This document shows positions 16,602-27,331 of a stretch of DNA of 38,577 nucleotides, piece by piece (position 1 is the first letter of the stretch; each line of letters opens with the position of its first letter). The notes beneath the pieces are model-generated. The model worked only from the letters and a program-made list of their open reading frames with translations. It was not told the origin of the DNA and ran no database searches. The stretch spans positions 1 to 38,577 of the forward strand of contig CAINUX010000267.1 of assembly GCA_903853895.1 (NCBI GenBank), in the 5' to 3' direction. The position numbers were made by a program, and so were the translations under genes. The stretch comes from an uncultured beta proteobacterium. Its GTDB lineage: Bacteria; Pseudomonadota; Gammaproteobacteria; Burkholderiales; Burkholderiaceae_C.

Positions 16602-18142
16602 TGCAGCTACTTCACACGCCGTCGCAGGCCGCGCAATGGTTGCGCCAGCACGTGACCGGCACCTTGCAAGCCGATAGTCGCCAGCTCGCAGCCGGTGATG
16701 GTTTCATTGCCTGGCCCGGTACGGCCGTGGACGCACGCCGGTTCGTGGCGGATGCCTTGGCCCAGGGCGCAGGCGCGTGCTTGGTGGAACACGACGGGCT
16801 GGCCGCGATGGGTCTCGAGGACGCAAGGATTGCAAGCTTCAGCGGACTCAAGGCAGCCACGGGAGCGATTGCTGCAGAGTTCTTTGGCTCGCCCTCCAGC
16901 CAGGTGGCGGTTGTCGCCATCACGGGAACCAACGGGAAAACATCCACCTCATGGTGGCTTGCCCAGGCCTTGTCTGCCTTACAAGGCGAAGAGGCCCGCC
17001 CGTGCGGATTGATTGGAACGCTGGGTGTGGGGCGGCCACCGGCGAGCGACCAGCCACCGGGGGTACAACAGGGGCGCAATGCCATCACGTCGACCGGACT
17101 GACCACGCCCGATCCCGTGCTCCTGCAGCGCACGCTGCGCCAGTTCGCGGATGATGGCTTGAAGGCCTGTGCGATGGAAGCATCGTCGATTGGCATTGAG
17201 GAGCATAGGCTCGACGGTACAAGGTTCCAGGTCGCGGTCTTTACCAATCTGACCCAGGACCACCTCGACTACCACGGCAGCATGGAAGCCTATTGGCAGG
17301 CCAAGCGCCGCATCTTTTCATGGCCCGGACTCGCCTGTGCGGTGGTCAACGTGGACGATGCCCAGGGCCATGTGCTGATCGATGCCTTGGCCGGTACCAA
17401 TGTGGACGTCTGGACCGTGTCGTGCCAACAGCCTGCCAGGTTGCATGCGCGCAACATCGCGTATGAAGGGCCAGGGCTGCGCTTTGAGGTGGTCGAAGCC
17501 GGCGTGTCGCATGTGCTGCAGACCCGCATGATTGGTACGTACAACGTAGCCAACCTGTTGGGCGTGCTGGCTGCCATGCGCGGTTTGGGTGTGCCGCTGC
17601 AGGCCGCGGTAGAGGCGTGTAGCAGTCTGCATCCGGTGCCGGGCCGCATGGAGTGTCTGGGCCGGGCCGGGGAACCCCTGCTGGCCGTGGACTACGCGCA
17701 CACGCCAGACGCGCTGAGCCACGCATTGGCCGCGCTGCGACCACTCGCTGCCCAGCGCGGAGGCCGCCTGTGGTGTGTGTTTGGTTGTGGCGGCGACCGC
17801 GATGCTTCCAAGCGTCCGCTGATGGGCGCCATCGCGTGCCAGAAGGCCGACCAGGTGGTGGTCACTAGTGACAACCCACGCAGCGAAAAGGCTGAGTCCA
17901 TCATTGCGCACATTCTTCTGGGCTTGGTGCACAGCAAAACGGTCGATGTGCAGACCAACCGCGCACTGGCCATTGAAGACACCGTTCTGCGGGCCGCAGC
18001 CAATGACGTCATTCTGGTCGCTGGCAAGGGCCATGAGTTGACGCAGGAGATTGCGGGAGTCAAACATGCCTTCTCTGATCGCGAACATGCGCAGCAGGCC
18101 TTGCGCAGCCGGCGCTTGCAAATGGTGGAGGTTCGCACATGA
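16601..18142 (+). CDS. murE: UDP-MurNAc-L-Ala-D-Glu:meso-DAP ligase
   Basis: Adds meso-diaminopimelate (made by DapF) to UDP-MurNAc-dipeptide in the cytoplasm. It has 513 residues. The ATP-binding GTNGKTST is at 109-116, and DNPR at 424-427 followed by SE is the motif that selects meso-DAP rather than lysine, as expected for a Gram-negative. Family blocks FTNLTQDHLDYHGSMEAYWQAK and DYAHTPDAL are present. It starts at a TGATG overlap with ftsI and ends in an ATGA overlap with murF. Confidence 0.97.
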   Translation: MQLLHTPSQAAQWLRQHVTGTLQADSRQLAAGDGFIAWPGTAVDARRFVADALAQGAGACLVEHDGLAAMGLEDARIASFSGLKAATGAIAAEFFGSPSSQVAVVAITGTNGKTSTSWWLAQALSALQGEEARPCGLIGTLGVGRPPASDQPPGVQQGRNAITSTGLTTPDPVLLQRTLRQFADDGLKACAMEASSIGIEEHRLDGTRFQVAVFTNLTQDHLDYHGSMEAYWQAKRRIFSWPGLACAVVNVDDAQGHVLIDALAGTNVDVWTVSCQQPARLHARNIAYEGPGLRFEVVEAGVSHVLQTRMIGTYNVANLLGVLAAMRGLGVPLQAAVEACSSLHPVPGRMECLGRAGEPLLAVDYAHTPDALSHALAALRPLAAQRGGRLWCVFGCGGDRDASKRPLMGAIACQKADQVVVTSDNPRSEKAESIIAHILLGLVHSKTVDVQTNRALAIEDTVLRAAANDVILVAGKGHELTQEIAGVKHAFSDREHAQQALRSRRLQMVEVRT

Positions 18143-19569
18143 GCAACATGATGACCGCTCTGCAAGCGGCGCAGTGGTTGCCCGGGTCGCACCTGCAAGG
18201 CGATGGGGCTGCGAAAGTGCAGCGTGTCAACACCGACACCCGCAGCACCGAGCCGGGCGACTTGTTCGTGGCACTCAAGGGCGATCGGTATGACGCCAAC
18301 GCGTTTCTGATGGAAGCCCAGCAGCGCGGTGCCGTTGCGGCAATTTGCCACCCGGACGCCGATCGCACCGGCGTGACCAGCATGGCCTGCATCGCAGTGA
18401 CCGATACCCGGATGGCTTTGGGCGCGTTGGCCCGCGCCTGGCGCCAGCAGTTCACACTGCCGGTGATTGCAGTGACCGGAAGCAACGGCAAGACCACTGT
18501 GACCCAGATGCTGGCGTCCATTCTTGCCACCTACCGGCCCGACGGTGGCTCCCTGGCGACCCGCGGAAACCTGAACAACGACATCGGCGTGCCCCTGACC
18601 CTGCTGCGCCTGCGCAAGGAACACCAGATCGCAGTGATCGAGCTGGGCATGAACCACCCGGGAGAGATCGCTACCCTGGCCGCCATGGTGCAGCCCACCG
18701 TGGCGCTGGTCAACAATGCCCAGCGCGAGCATCTGGAGTTCATGCACACCGTGCGGGCCGTGGCGCTGGAAAACGGATCGGTGATCACGCCAGTCGGGCC
18801 GCAGGGCGTGGTCGTGTTTCCCCGTGACGATGAATTCACCAGCGTGTGGGAAATCCTGGCTGGAAAGCGGCGCACCGTCACCTTTGCACTAGACCGTGCG
18901 GTGGGGCCGGATGCCCTGGGTTGCGTTCATGCGGACTGGACCGCTGGCGCCTGGCAGGTGCACGCCCGCGGGCTGGGCCGGGAACTGCATTACCGGCTGG
19001 CTATTGCGGGTCGGCATAACGTCAAAAATTCTCTGGCGGCTGCGGCTGCGGCGCTGGCTGCCGGCGTGTCCGATGAGGCGGTGGTGGCTGGACTGCAAGC
19101 CTTTGAGCCAGTCAAAGGGCGCTCTAAGGCGATGCTGCTGTCCGTCAAGGGTCGCGGGGTCACCCTCGTGGATGACACCTACAACGCCAATCCGGACTCG
19201 GTGCGCGCGGCCATTGATGTGCTGGCCGACCTGCCGGGCCCACGGCTGCTGGTACTGGGTGACATGGGCGAGGTCGGTCACCAGGGCCCGCACTTCCATG
19301 CAGAAGCGGGACGCTATGCCAAGGCCAGAGGGATCGAGCATCTGTTGACCCTGGGTGAGCAGGCGCAGATGGCGACCAACAGTTTTGAGGGGGCACTGCA
19401 CTTCCATTCGGTCCAGGCCTTGATTGACGCACTGAAGGATGATCTGCCCCGACTGCACAGCGTGCTGGTCAAGGGTTCACGTTTTATGCGCATGGAGCAG
19501 GTAGTGGAGGCGGTGCAATCTATGGTCGTCAGTACCCCCGCGCAACAGGAGCGTCGCCATGCGCCGTAG
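18139..19569 (+). CDS. murF: UDP-MurNAc-tripeptide:D-Ala-D-Ala ligase
   Basis: Adds D-Ala-D-Ala (from Ddl) to complete the cytoplasmic UDP-MurNAc-pentapeptide. It has 476 residues. The P-loop GSNGKTT is at 114-120, with the typical LNNDIGVPLTLLRL, ELGMNHPGEI and DDTYNANPDS blocks. The start overlaps the murE stop as ATGA. A 33-bp gap follows before mraY, one of only a few breaks in the chain of overlaps. Confidence 0.97.
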   Translation: MSNMMTALQAAQWLPGSHLQGDGAAKVQRVNTDTRSTEPGDLFVALKGDRYDANAFLMEAQQRGAVAAICHPDADRTGVTSMACIAVTDTRMALGALARAWRQQFTLPVIAVTGSNGKTTVTQMLASILATYRPDGGSLATRGNLNNDIGVPLTLLRLRKEHQIAVIELGMNHPGEIATLAAMVQPTVALVNNAQREHLEFMHTVRAVALENGSVITPVGPQGVVVFPRDDEFTSVWEILAGKRRTVTFALDRAVGPDALGCVHADWTAGAWQVHARGLGRELHYRLAIAGRHNVKNSLAAAAAALAAGVSDEAVVAGLQAFEPVKGRSKAMLLSVKGRGVTLVDDTYNANPDSVRAAIDVLADLPGPRLLVLGDMGEVGHQGPHFHAEAGRYAKARGIEHLLTLGEQAQMATNSFEGALHFHSVQALIDALKDDLPRLHSVLVKGSRFMRMEQVVEAVQSMVVSTPAQQERRHAP

Positions 19570-19602
19570 TGCCAAGTGCCTCGATCTGTTTGGAGTGATT
19601 GC

Positions 19603-20781
19603 ATGCTATTGAGTCTGGCCCAATGGCTGCAAACCCTGTCGCCCGAATTCGGCTATTTCCGGGTGTTTCAGTACCTGACCTTCCGCGCCGTGATGGCTGC
19701 GGTGACGGCGTTGCTGATCGGCCTGGCGGCAGGCCCTTTTGTCATCGCCCGCCTGCGTGAACTCAAGATTGGCCAGCCCATCCGGGGCTATGGCATGGAG
19801 TCGCATCTGGTCAAGAGCGGCACGCCCACCATGGGTGGCGTGCTGATTCTGCTGTCCATTGCCATTTCCACGCTGCTGTGGATGGATCTGAGCAACCGGT
19901 TTGTGTGGATCGTGCTGCTGGTCACACTGGCGTTTGGTGCCATTGGCTGGGCTGACGACTGGCGCAAGGTGGTGCACAAAGACCCCGAAGGTATGCGTTC
20001 GCGTGAAAAGTATTTCTGGCAATCGGTCATCGGCTTGCTGGCGGCGCTGTATCTGGTGTTCAGCATCTCGGAAAACTCCAACCTGCGCGTGCTGGAGCTG
20101 TTCTTCAACTGGGTACGCTCGGGCTTTGATGTGAATTTGCCGCCCAAGGCCGGCCTGCTACTGCCCTTCATCAAGGAGGTGAGCTACCCCCTGGGCGTGT
20201 TCGGCTTTGTGGTGCTGACCTATCTGGTGATCGTGGGCTCCAGCAACGCCGTCAATCTGACCGACGGGCTTGATGGTCTGGCCATCATGCCGGTGGTGCT
20301 GGTGGGCTCAGCCCTGGGTGTATTTGCCTACGTGACAGGCAGCGCGGTGTACTCCAAATACCTGTTCTTCCCGCACATCCCCGGATCGGGCGAACTGATG
20401 ATTTTCTGCGCGGCGATGGCCGGCTCCGGGCTGGCCTTCCTGTGGTTCAACACCCATCCGGCGCAGGTCTTCATGGGCGATGTGGGCGCGTTGGCGCTGG
20501 GGGCCGCGCTGGGCACCATCGCCGTCATCGTGCGCCAGGAAATCGTGCTGGCCATCATGGGCGGCATCTTTGTTGTCGAGGCCCTGTCCGTCATGTTCCA
20601 GGTGAGCTACTTCAAATACACCCGGAAGAAATTTGGCCAGGGGCGCCGTCTGCTGAAGATGGCGCCGCTGCACCACCACTTTGAGAAGAGTGGATGGAAA
20701 GAAACCCAGGTGGTGGTCCGCTTCTGGATCATCACCATGCTCTTGTGCCTGGTGGGCCTGTCCACCCTGAAGCTGCGATGA
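19603..20781 (+). CDS. mraY: Phospho-MurNAc-pentapeptide translocase
   Basis: Integral membrane enzyme that transfers phospho-MurNAc-pentapeptide to undecaprenyl phosphate, making lipid I. It has 392 residues and about ten membrane segments. Diagnostic motifs are [22 protein letters not shown] (the first Asp pair), [25 protein letters not shown] and [19 protein letters not shown] at 19592-19595 lies seven bases before the ATG, fixing the start at MLLSLAQWL; upstream codons are rejected. Its stop overlaps the murD start as ATGA. Confidence 0.97.
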   Translation: MLLSLAQWLQTLSPEFGYFRVFQYLTFRAVMAAVTALLIGLAAGPFVIARLRELKIGQPIRGYGMESHLVKSGTPTMGGVLILLSIAISTLLWMDLSNRFVWIVLLVTLAFGAIGWADDWRKVVHKDPEGMRSREKYFWQSVIGLLAALYLVFSISENSNLRVLELFFNWVRSGFDVNLPPKAGLLLPFIKEVSYPLGVFGFVVLTYLVIVGSSNAVNLTDGLDGLAIMPVVLVGSALGVFAYVTGSAVYSKYLFFPHIPGSGELMIFCAAMAGSGLAFLWFNTHPAQVFMGDVGALALGAALGTIAVIVRQEIVLAIMGGIFVVEALSVMFQVSYFKYTRKKFGQGRRLLKMAPLHHHFEKSGWKETQVVVRFWIITMLLCLVGLSTLKLR

Positions 20782-22619
20782 ATCCAGACGATCCATTAGC
20801 GCCGATCCCGGAACCAACGCCTTTGCAAGAAGGTGGGGTGGAGGCTGCGCCCATGGTGTTGGACGCGGCCGTGCCCGCTGCTGCAGCGGTTATAGATACA
20901 GATACGGGCCGCAGCCTGCCCACCACCCTGACCGCCGCAGCCGATGCAGCGGCGTTTGTCGCGCGCATTTTTGCCGAAGATGCCCCTGCGACCGTTGCGC
21001 CAGGAGACTTGGAGGCTGAGGGTTCTGCGCAGGTCAAGGAGGAGCCCGCACAGCGGGCGGGGGACACGGAGCAGAGCCCTCAGCCTCCAAGGCTCCCGAA
21101 TGACGCAATGCAAGGCCAGAACGTCCTGATCCTGGGTCTGGGCGCCACCGGCCTGGCCATGGCGCGTTGGTGTGCGCGCGTAGGCGCTGCCCATGTGACC
21201 GTGGCCGACACGCGCGAGGCGCCTCCGCAATTGGCCACTCTGCAGCAAGAGTTGCCCCAGGTGCGCTTTGTCGCCGGGGCCTTCACGGCGGCCCTAGTCG
21301 AAGGGCAGAGCTTGCACGCGGTGTACCGCTCACCGGGTTTGAGTCCTGAAGCGATTGCTCCTGTATTGATAGCTGCGCAGGCAAGTAATACGGGGGCTGG
21401 CGGCGAGTTGGATTTATACGCCATGGCCCTGCAGGCCCTGCGTGCCAGCCGGGGCTACGCGCCTGCGGTGCTGGCCATTACCGGAACCAACGGCAAAACC
21501 ACGGTGACATCGCTGACCGGTCAGCTAATCGCCCATGCGGGGAAAACCGTGGCGGTGGCCGGCAACATCGGCCCCACGCTGCTCGACACGCTGGCCGCGC
21601 ATCTGGATGCCGACACCTTGCCCGAGGTCTGGGTGCTGGAATTGTCCAGCTTCCAGCTCGATGGTGTGACGGGCTTCGAGCCGACGGCAGCGGTGGTGCT
21701 CAACGTCACCCAGGATCACCTGGACTGGCATGGCACGATGGACGCCTATGCCCGGGCCAAGACGCATATTTTTGGCGCCACCGGACTGATGGTGCTCAAC
21801 CGCGACGATGCGACGGTCATGGCCATGCTCCCACCACCGCAACGCGCCAAGTTGCAGCGCCCGGTAGAGCGTGCACACACCACCTTTGGTACCGACATGC
21901 CCCAGCGCCCTGGCGACTTTGGCATTGAGGAAGTCAATGGCATGGTGTGGCTGGTGCGTGCGCTGGAGGCCGACGAGACCCGCCGCAAGCGCAAAGAAGC
22001 CGCAGATGAATTGCACTTCCAGCGCCTGATGCCAGTTGACGTGCTGCGCATCCGGGGGCGCCATAACGCCAGCAATGCGCTGGCGGCACTGGCTTTGTGC
22101 GCGGCTGCGGGCTGCGCGCTGGCACCTATTCTGTTTGGACTGCGCGAATACCGCGGCGAGCCCCACCGCGTCGAGCCCATTGGCATCCTGAACGGCGTGG
22201 AATTTTTTGACGATAGCAAGGGAACCAACGTCGGGGCGACCGTCGCCGCTTTGCAAGGGTTGGGTGCGGATCGTAAGGTCGTGTTGATTCTGGGAGGTGA
22301 GGGCAAAGGGCAAGACTTTGCGCCGCTGGCCGCACCGGTGGCCCGCTACGCGCGTGCTGTGGTGCTGATCGGCCGGGATGCGCCCGTGATTCGCCAAGCC
22401 ATAGAAAGTGCAGGCGTTGCGCTGGTGGATGCAGAGTCCATGGAGGCCGCCGTGGCCCAGGCCAACCAGCGGGCCCATGCGGGCGACGCGGTGCTGATGT
22501 CACCAGCTTGCGCAAGCTTTGACATGTTTGACAATTACGAGCACCGGGCACGTGTGTTTTGCGCCGCGGTCCAGGAGCTGGCTCTGGGCATGGGTGTGGA
22601 CATGGAGGTTTTCCAATGA
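20778..22619 (+). CDS. murD: UDP-MurNAc-L-Ala:D-Glu ligase with N-terminal extension
   Basis: Adds D-glutamate to UDP-MurNAc-L-alanine. From the ATG that overlaps the mraY stop it is 613 residues, against about 440 for E. coli MurD. Residues 1-110 are an acidic Ala/Pro/Glu-rich extension with no recognisable domain; the MurD body begins at 111 ([21 protein letters not shown]). The P-loop GTNGKTT is at 236-242, and [25 protein letters not shown] and FFDDSKGTN follow. An internal ATG at 21108 would give a conventional protein but has no well-placed Shine-Dalgarno, so the long form is preferred. Residues 194-209 are encoded by a copy of the 49-bp repeat. The stop overlaps the ftsW start. Confidence 0.93.
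   Translation: MNPDDPLAPIPEPTPLQEGGVEAAPMVLDAAVPAAAAVIDTDTGRSLPTTLTAAADAAAFVARIFAEDAPATVAPGDLEAEGSAQVKEEPAQRAGDTEQSPQPPRLPNDAMQGQNVLILGLGATGLAMARWCARVGAAHVTVADTREAPPQLATLQQELPQVRFVAGAFTAALVEGQSLHAVYRSPGLSPEAIAPVLIAAQASNTGAGGELDLYAMALQALRASRGYAPAVLAITGTNGKTTVTSLTGQLIAHAGKTVAVAGNIGPTLLDTLAAHLDADTLPEVWVLELSSFQLDGVTGFEPTAAVVLNVTQDHLDWHGTMDAYARAKTHIFGATGLMVLNRDDATVMAMLPPPQRAKLQRPVERAHTTFGTDMPQRPGDFGIEEVNGMVWLVRALEADETRRKRKEAADELHFQRLMPVDVLRIRGRHNASNALAALALCAAAGCALAPILFGLREYRGEPHRVEPIGILNGVEFFDDSKGTNVGATVAALQGLGADRKVVLILGGEGKGQDFAPLAAPVARYARAVVLIGRDAPVIRQAIESAGVALVDAESMEAAVAQANQRAHAGDAVLMSPACASFDMFDNYEHRARVFCAAVQELALGMGVDMEVFQ
21357..21405 (+). repeat. 49-bp interspersed repeat, copy 5 (in murD)
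   Basis: GCTCC at 1-5, AGC at 15-17 and ACGGGGGCTGGCGGCG at 34-49. It is in sense orientation from codon position 1 and encodes [16 protein letters not shown] between the UDP-binding and ATP-binding domains. It is moderately diverged in the last ten bases. Confidence 0.65.
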
Positions 22620-23872
22620 CCGCGTGGGTCCAGTCCGTCGGCGGTTGGTTCTCGGCCAGAATGGCGCCGACAGCAACTGCCTTGCCGGTGCGTCTGGGTG
22701 GGCGCGGCTCCTTTGCCTCTACCAATGTGGTGGCGCCCGTGCGCGGGTTTGACCAGCCACTGGTCTGGGTGGTGGTGGCGTTGTTGCTGTGGGGCATGGT
22801 GATGGTGTATTCCGCCTCCATCGCCATGCCGGACAACCCCAAGTTTGCCAAGTACACCCACACGTACTTTCTGGTTCGCCACGCCATGTGGGTGGCCACC
22901 GCATTTGTGGCGGCGCTGATTGCCTTTCAGGTGCCAGTCGCGCTCTGGGAAAAGTATGCGCCGTGGTTGTTTGTTGCGTCCCTGGTGCTGCTGATTGCCG
23001 TGTTGATCCCGGGAATCGGCAAGGTCGTGTACGGCGCGCGCCGCTGGATCTCTGTTGGTCCGTTCAGCTTCCAGCCGTCTGAGTTGGCCAAGTTTGCCGT
23101 GCTGCTGTACGCGGCGGACTACATGGTGCGCAAGATGGACGTGAAGGAGCGTTTCTTTCGCGCTGTCATGCCCATGGCCGGGGCCGTTGCGGTGGTCGGC
23201 TTGCTGCTGCTGGCTGAGCCCGACATGGGCGGCTTCATGGTGATCGCAGTGATCGCCATGGGCATTCTCTTTTTGGGCGGCGTCAATGCCCGCATGTTCT
23301 TCCTGATTGCGACCATTCTTGTCGTCGCGTTCGGGTTGATGATTGCGCTCTCTGAATGGCGCCGCGAGCGCATCTTTGCCTACCTGGACCCCTGGGACGA
23401 GAAGCACGCTCTGGGCAAGGGCTACCAGCTCTCGCACTCGCTGATCGCCATTGGGCGGGGCGAGATTTTTGGCGTTGGCCTGGGCGGCAGTGTGGAGAAG
23501 CTGCACTGGTTGCCCGAGGCGCATACCGACTTCTTGTTGGCCGTGATTGGCGAAGAGTTTGGCCTGGTCGGCGTGCTGGTCGTCATCGGCCTTTTCCTGT
23601 GGCTGACCCGGCGCATCATGCACATCGGTCGCCAGGCCATTGCGCTGGACCGCGTCTTTGCCGGGTTGACGGCGCAGGGTGTGGGCATCTGGATGGGTTT
23701 CCAGTCCTTTATCAACATGGGTGTGAACCTGGGCGCCCTGCCGACCAAGGGCCTGACCCTGCCGCTGATGAGCTACGGCGGCTCGGCCATTCTGGTCAAC
23801 ATGGTCGCCATTGCCGTGGTGCTGCGCATCGACTACGAGAACCGCCAGCTGATGCATGGGGGGCGCGTATGA
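22616..23872 (+). CDS. ftsW: Septal peptidoglycan glycosyltransferase FtsW
   Basis: SEDS-family polymerase that works with FtsI at the septum. It has 418 residues and about ten membrane segments after a roughly 50-residue cytoplasmic N-terminus. Diagnostic stretches are [39 protein letters not shown], the essential-loop region [24 protein letters not shown], and [32 protein letters not shown] at 22604-22608 is seven bases before the ATG, which overlaps the murD stop. The stop overlaps the murG start as ATGA. Confidence 0.97.
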   Translation: MTAWVQSVGGWFSARMAPTATALPVRLGGRGSFASTNVVAPVRGFDQPLVWVVVALLLWGMVMVYSASIAMPDNPKFAKYTHTYFLVRHAMWVATAFVAALIAFQVPVALWEKYAPWLFVASLVLLIAVLIPGIGKVVYGARRWISVGPFSFQPSELAKFAVLLYAADYMVRKMDVKERFFRAVMPMAGAVAVVGLLLLAEPDMGGFMVIAVIAMGILFLGGVNARMFFLIATILVVAFGLMIALSEWRRERIFAYLDPWDEKHALGKGYQLSHSLIAIGRGEIFGVGLGGSVEKLHWLPEAHTDFLLAVIGEEFGLVGVLVVIGLFLWLTRRIMHIGRQAIALDRVFAGLTAQGVGIWMGFQSFINMGVNLGALPTKGLTLPLMSYGGSAILVNMVAIAVVLRIDYENRQLMHGGRV

Positions 23873-24939
23873 GCCAAGTGCAGAAGTGTGCTTTGGTGAT
23901 GGCCGGAGGAACCGGTGGTCATATTTTTCCCGGCTTGGCCGTCGCGGACGCGTTGCGCCAGCGCGGCTGGCGCGTGCACTGGCTGGGCGCGCCCAACAGC
24001 ATGGAGAGCCGCCTGGTGCCGCCCAAAGGATTCCCTCTGGAAACCGTGGACTTCTCGGGTGTGCGGGGAAAGGGCTTGCGCACACTCATCACTTTGCCGT
24101 GGCGCCTGTTGCGGGCCTTTGGCCAGAGCATTGCGGTGCTGCGCCGTGTCAAGCCCGATGTGCTGGTGGGCCTGGGCGGCTACATCAGCCTGCCCGGCGG
24201 GCTGATGGGCGCGCTGATGGGCAAGTCGCTGGTGCTGCATGAGCAAAATTCGGTGGCCGGTATGGCCAACAAGGTGTTGGCGCTCGTCGCGCGCCGGGTG
24301 TTCACCGCCTTTCCCAAGGTCTTGGCCAAGGGGCAGTGGGTGGGCAACCCCTTGCGCGCCGAATTCCTGGTGCAGGCCGCGCCTGAGGCGCGCTTTGCCG
24401 GGCGCTCCGGTCCGCTCAAGGTGCTGGTCGTCGGGGGCAGTCTGGGTGCCAAGGCGCTGAACACTGTGGTACCCCAGGCCCTGGCGCTGATCCCGGCCGA
24501 CCAACGTCCGCTGGTCACCCACCAAAGCGGCGAGAAGCAAATTGAAGAACTGCGCAGCAACTACGCCGCCGCCGGCGTGCAGGCCCAGTTGACGCCGTTT
24601 ATTGACAACACGGCACAGGCCTTTGCAGGCGCTGACCTGGTCATCTGCCGCGCTGGGGCCAGCACCGTGACCGAGATCGCCGCGGTGGGGGCGCCCGCCC
24701 TGTTCGTTCCCTTCCCATCGGCGGTGGACGACCACCAGACCCACAACGCCCGTTTCTTGGTCGATCAGGGCGCTGGTTGGCTGGTGCCCCAGCGCGAGCT
24801 GACGCCCCAAGTGTTGGCCGACATGCTACAAAAAACAGAGCGCATCGCGCTTGTTTCACGAGGGCTAGAGGCCAAAAAGATGCAGAAGCTTGGCGCCACG
24901 GCGGCCGTTGTGGCGGCCTGTGAGGAGCTGTGCGCATGA
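23869..24939 (+). CDS. murG: Lipid II synthase (GlcNAc transferase)
   Basis: Peripheral membrane GT28 glycosyltransferase that adds GlcNAc to lipid I. It has 356 residues, the usual size. The N-terminal [15 protein letters not shown] motif, [22 protein letters not shown] and [35 protein letters not shown] identify it. The ATG overlaps the ftsW stop (ATGA); a much longer open frame reaching back to 23356 is only a shadow of ftsW. Residues 320-335 near the C-terminus ([16 protein letters not shown]) come from a copy of the 49-bp repeat. The stop overlaps the murC start. Confidence 0.97.
   Translation: MSQVQKCALVMAGGTGGHIFPGLAVADALRQRGWRVHWLGAPNSMESRLVPPKGFPLETVDFSGVRGKGLRTLITLPWRLLRAFGQSIAVLRRVKPDVLVGLGGYISLPGGLMGALMGKSLVLHEQNSVAGMANKVLALVARRVFTAFPKVLAKGQWVGNPLRAEFLVQAAPEARFAGRSGPLKVLVVGGSLGAKALNTVVPQALALIPADQRPLVTHQSGEKQIEELRSNYAAAGVQAQLTPFIDNTAQAFAGADLVICRAGASTVTEIAAVGAPALFVPFPSAVDDHQTHNARFLVDQGAGWLVPQRELTPQVLADMLQKTERIALVSRGLEAKKMQKLGATAAVVAACEELCA
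24825..24873 (+). repeat. 49-bp interspersed repeat, copy 6 (in murG, near-consensus)
   Basis: The best-preserved copy: GCTAC at 1-5, an A-run, AGC at 15-17 and ACGAGGGCTAGAGGCC at 34-49, then AAAAAG. It is in sense orientation with base 1 at codon position 3 and encodes [16 protein letters not shown], in the same frame as the hydrolase and murC copies. Confidence 0.9.
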
Positions 24940-26381
24940 AACACGCCATCCAGCACATCCATTTCATTGGCATCGGTGGGTCCGGCATGTCCGGCATTGC
25001 CGAGGTGCTGTGCAACCTGGGTTACACCATCTCGGGTTCGGACCTGGCCGACAGCGCGACGCTGCAACGTCTGGCCGGCTTGGGCATTCGCACCTTTGTG
25101 GGCCATGCAGCGGACCACGTGGTGGGTGCCAACGCGGTGGTTACTTCGACCGCCGTGCATGCCGACAACCCGGAAGTGGTCAGGGCGCGCGAGATGAAGA
25201 TTCCCATCGTGCCGCGGGCTTTGATGCTGGCCGAGCTGATGCGCCTGAAGCAGGGCATTGCAATCGCCGGCACGCACGGCAAGACCACCACTACCAGCCT
25301 GGTGGCCAGCGTGCTGGCCGAAGCCGGACTGGACCCCACCTTTGTGATTGGCGGGCGCTTGAACAGTGCCGGCGCCAATGCACGCCTGGGCAGCGGTGAC
25401 TACATCGTGGTCGAGGCCGACGAGTCGGACGCCTCGTTCCTGAACCTGCTGCCGGTAATGGCCGTGGTGACCAATATCGACGCCGACCACATGGAAACCT
25501 ATGACCATGATTTCGGCAAGCTCAAAAAAGCCTTTGTCGACTTCCTGCACCGCATGCCGTTCTATGGTGTTGCGATTTTGTGCACCGACGATGCCGCCGT
25601 GCGTGACATCGTCGACCAGGTCACCTGCACCGTGACCAGCTACGGTTTCAACGAACAGGCCCAGGTGCGGGCTATCAACGTGCGGGCCGTGGACGGCCAG
25701 ATGCACTTCACGGTGCAGCGGCGCACTGGCGAGGTGCTGCCCGACCTGGACGTGGTGCTGAACCTGCCGGGTCTGCACAACGTGCTCAACGCGCTGTCGG
25801 CGATTGCGGTGGCCGATGCGCTCAACATTGCCGATGCTTCCGTCACTCGGGCCCTGGCGGAGTTCAAGGGTGTGGGCCGGCGGTTTCAGCGTTACGGAGA
25901 TTTGCCGCTGGTGGCTGGTGGTGTTGTGGGCGGCATCGTCACAGTGGTTGATGACTATGGCCACCACCCGGTGGAGATGGCGGCTACGCTGGCTGCGGCG
26001 CGCGGGGCCTTCCCCGGGCGGCGCCTGGTGTTGGCATTCCAGCCGCACCGCTTCACCCGAACCCGTGATTGCTTTGAAGACTTCGTCAAGGTGATGGGCC
26101 AGGCCGACTCGGTGCTGCTGGGCGAGGTCTATGCCGCTGGCGAAGCATCCATTGTGGCGGCAGACGGCCGCGCGCTGGCACGGGCCCTGCGTATCGCCGG
26201 CAAGGTGGAGCCGGTGTTTGTTGACGACATCGCCGCCATGCCGCAGGCCATTGTGGACAACGCCCGGCCCGGCGACGTGGTCCTGTGCATGGGGGCGGGA
26301 TCGATCAGCGCCGTGCCGGCAAAGGTTGTCAATTTGCTGCAAAAAAGAGAGCTAGCTATGCAGGAAGGACGAGGGCTATGA
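24936..26381 (+). CDS. murC: UDP-MurNAc:L-alanine ligase
   Basis: First ligase of the peptide stem. It has 481 residues. N-terminal [18 protein letters not shown]-loop [35 protein letters not shown] and DDYGHHPVE are diagnostic. AGGAG at 24923-24927 is eight bases before the ATG at 24936, which overlaps the murG stop; a GTG at 24930 is too close to it. The last 14 residues ([14 protein letters not shown]) are encoded by a copy of the 49-bp repeat that also supplies the stop codon and the start of ddl, so the natural C-terminus has been replaced or extended. Confidence 0.97.
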   Translation: MKHAIQHIHFIGIGGSGMSGIAEVLCNLGYTISGSDLADSATLQRLAGLGIRTFVGHAADHVVGANAVVTSTAVHADNPEVVRAREMKIPIVPRALMLAELMRLKQGIAIAGTHGKTTTTSLVASVLAEAGLDPTFVIGGRLNSAGANARLGSGDYIVVEADESDASFLNLLPVMAVVTNIDADHMETYDHDFGKLKKAFVDFLHRMPFYGVAILCTDDAAVRDIVDQVTCTVTSYGFNEQAQVRAINVRAVDGQMHFTVQRRTGEVLPDLDVVLNLPGLHNVLNALSAIAVADALNIADASVTRALAEFKGVGRRFQRYGDLPLVAGGVVGGIVTVVDDYGHHPVEMAATLAAARGAFPGRRLVLAFQPHRFTRTRDCFEDFVKVMGQADSVLLGEVYAAGEASIVAADGRALARALRIAGKVEPVFVDDIAAMPQAIVDNARPGDVVLCMGAGSISAVPAKVVNLLQKRELAMQEGRGL

Positions 26382-26384
26382 GCC
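26336..26384 (+). repeat. 49-bp interspersed repeat, copy 7 (forms the murC/ddl junction)
   Basis: GCTGC at 1-5, AGC at 15-17 and ACGAGGGCTATGAGCC at 34-49, then AATT. In place of CTAGAGGCC it reads CTATGAGCC, which provides the ATGA stop/start overlap (26378-26381) between murC and ddl. The sense frame is the same as in the murG copy. Confidence 0.82.
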
Positions 26385-27331
26385 AATTCGGTAAAGTCGC
26401 AGTGCTGATGGGCGGTGATTCGACCGAGCGCGAGGTGTCGCTGATGTCGGGTGCCGGCGTCTTGCAGGCTCTCTTGTCCAAGGGTGTGGATGCCCATGCC
26501 TTCGACCCGGCCGAGCGCGATCTGTCCGACCTTAAACGCGAAGGCTTTGCGCGCTGCTTTATCGCGCTGCATGGACGGCTGGGCGAAGGCGGCGCGGTGC
26601 AGGGCGCGCTCGAACTGCTTGGCATTCCGTATACCGGTTCCGGTGTCATGGCCTCCAGTATTGCGATGGACAAAGTCATGACCAAGCGCATCTGGATTTC
26701 GGAAGGCATCCCCACTCCGCGCTACGCGTTGTTGCGCCAGGGTGCGTTTGACCGTCGGCAAGTCATTGAAGTGCCGGACACGCTGGGTCTGCCCGTCATC
26801 GTCAAACCAGCGCACGAGGGCTCGTCCTTTGGCGTTACCAAGGTTGTGGGTTATTCCGGCATGGCCGATGCGGTTGAGTCTGCCGGCCAACTGGACTCCG
26901 ACATCCTGTGCGAACAATGCATAGAGGGCGACGAAGTGACCTGTCCGGTGTTGGGCAGCGGTGACAGCGCGCAGGCCTTGCCGGTGATCCGCATCGTGGC
27001 ACCCGAGGGCAATTACGACTACCAGAACAAATACTTCACCGACACCACCCAATACCTGGTGCCGTGTGGACTGCCAGCCGGCGAAGAAGAAGCCATCCAG
27101 GCATTGGTGCTCAAGGCCTACCGGGTGTTGGACTGCCGCGGCTGGGCTCGCGTTGATGTAATGATCGATGGCAAAACACGCCAACCCTATCTGCTGGAAA
27201 TCAATACCTCGCCCGGCATGACCGGGCACTCGCTGGTGCCCAAGTCGGCCCAAGCGGCCGGCATCAGCTACGAAGACCTGTGCGTCAGCTTGTTGGCGCA
27301 CGCGGCGCTGGATGTGGGGGCAACGAAATGA
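26378..27331 (+). CDS. ddl: D-alanine-D-alanine ligase
   Basis: ATP-grasp enzyme making D-Ala-D-Ala for MurF. It has 317 residues, the normal size. The N-terminal [68 protein letters not shown] and [20 protein letters not shown] are family blocks. The ATG overlaps the murC stop within a repeat copy; upstream open frame to 26285 is a shadow of murC. In the usual dcw order it stands between murC and ftsQ, and its stop overlaps the ftsQ start. Confidence 0.97.
   Translation: MSQFGKVAVLMGGDSTEREVSLMSGAGVLQALLSKGVDAHAFDPAERDLSDLKREGFARCFIALHGRLGEGGAVQGALELLGIPYTGSGVMASSIAMDKVMTKRIWISEGIPTPRYALLRQGAFDRRQVIEVPDTLGLPVIVKPAHEGSSFGVTKVVGYSGMADAVESAGQLDSDILCEQCIEGDEVTCPVLGSGDSAQALPVIRIVAPEGNYDYQNKYFTDTTQYLVPCGLPAGEEEAIQALVLKAYRVLDCRGWARVDVMIDGKTRQPYLLEINTSPGMTGHSLVPKSAQAAGISYEDLCVSLLAHAALDVGATK

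Noticed and set aside
20879..20930. Possible tenth repeat copy in the murD extension (GCTGCAGCGGTTATAG)
   Set aside because: The 5' half resembles the repeat, but the block at 34-49 does not match at all.
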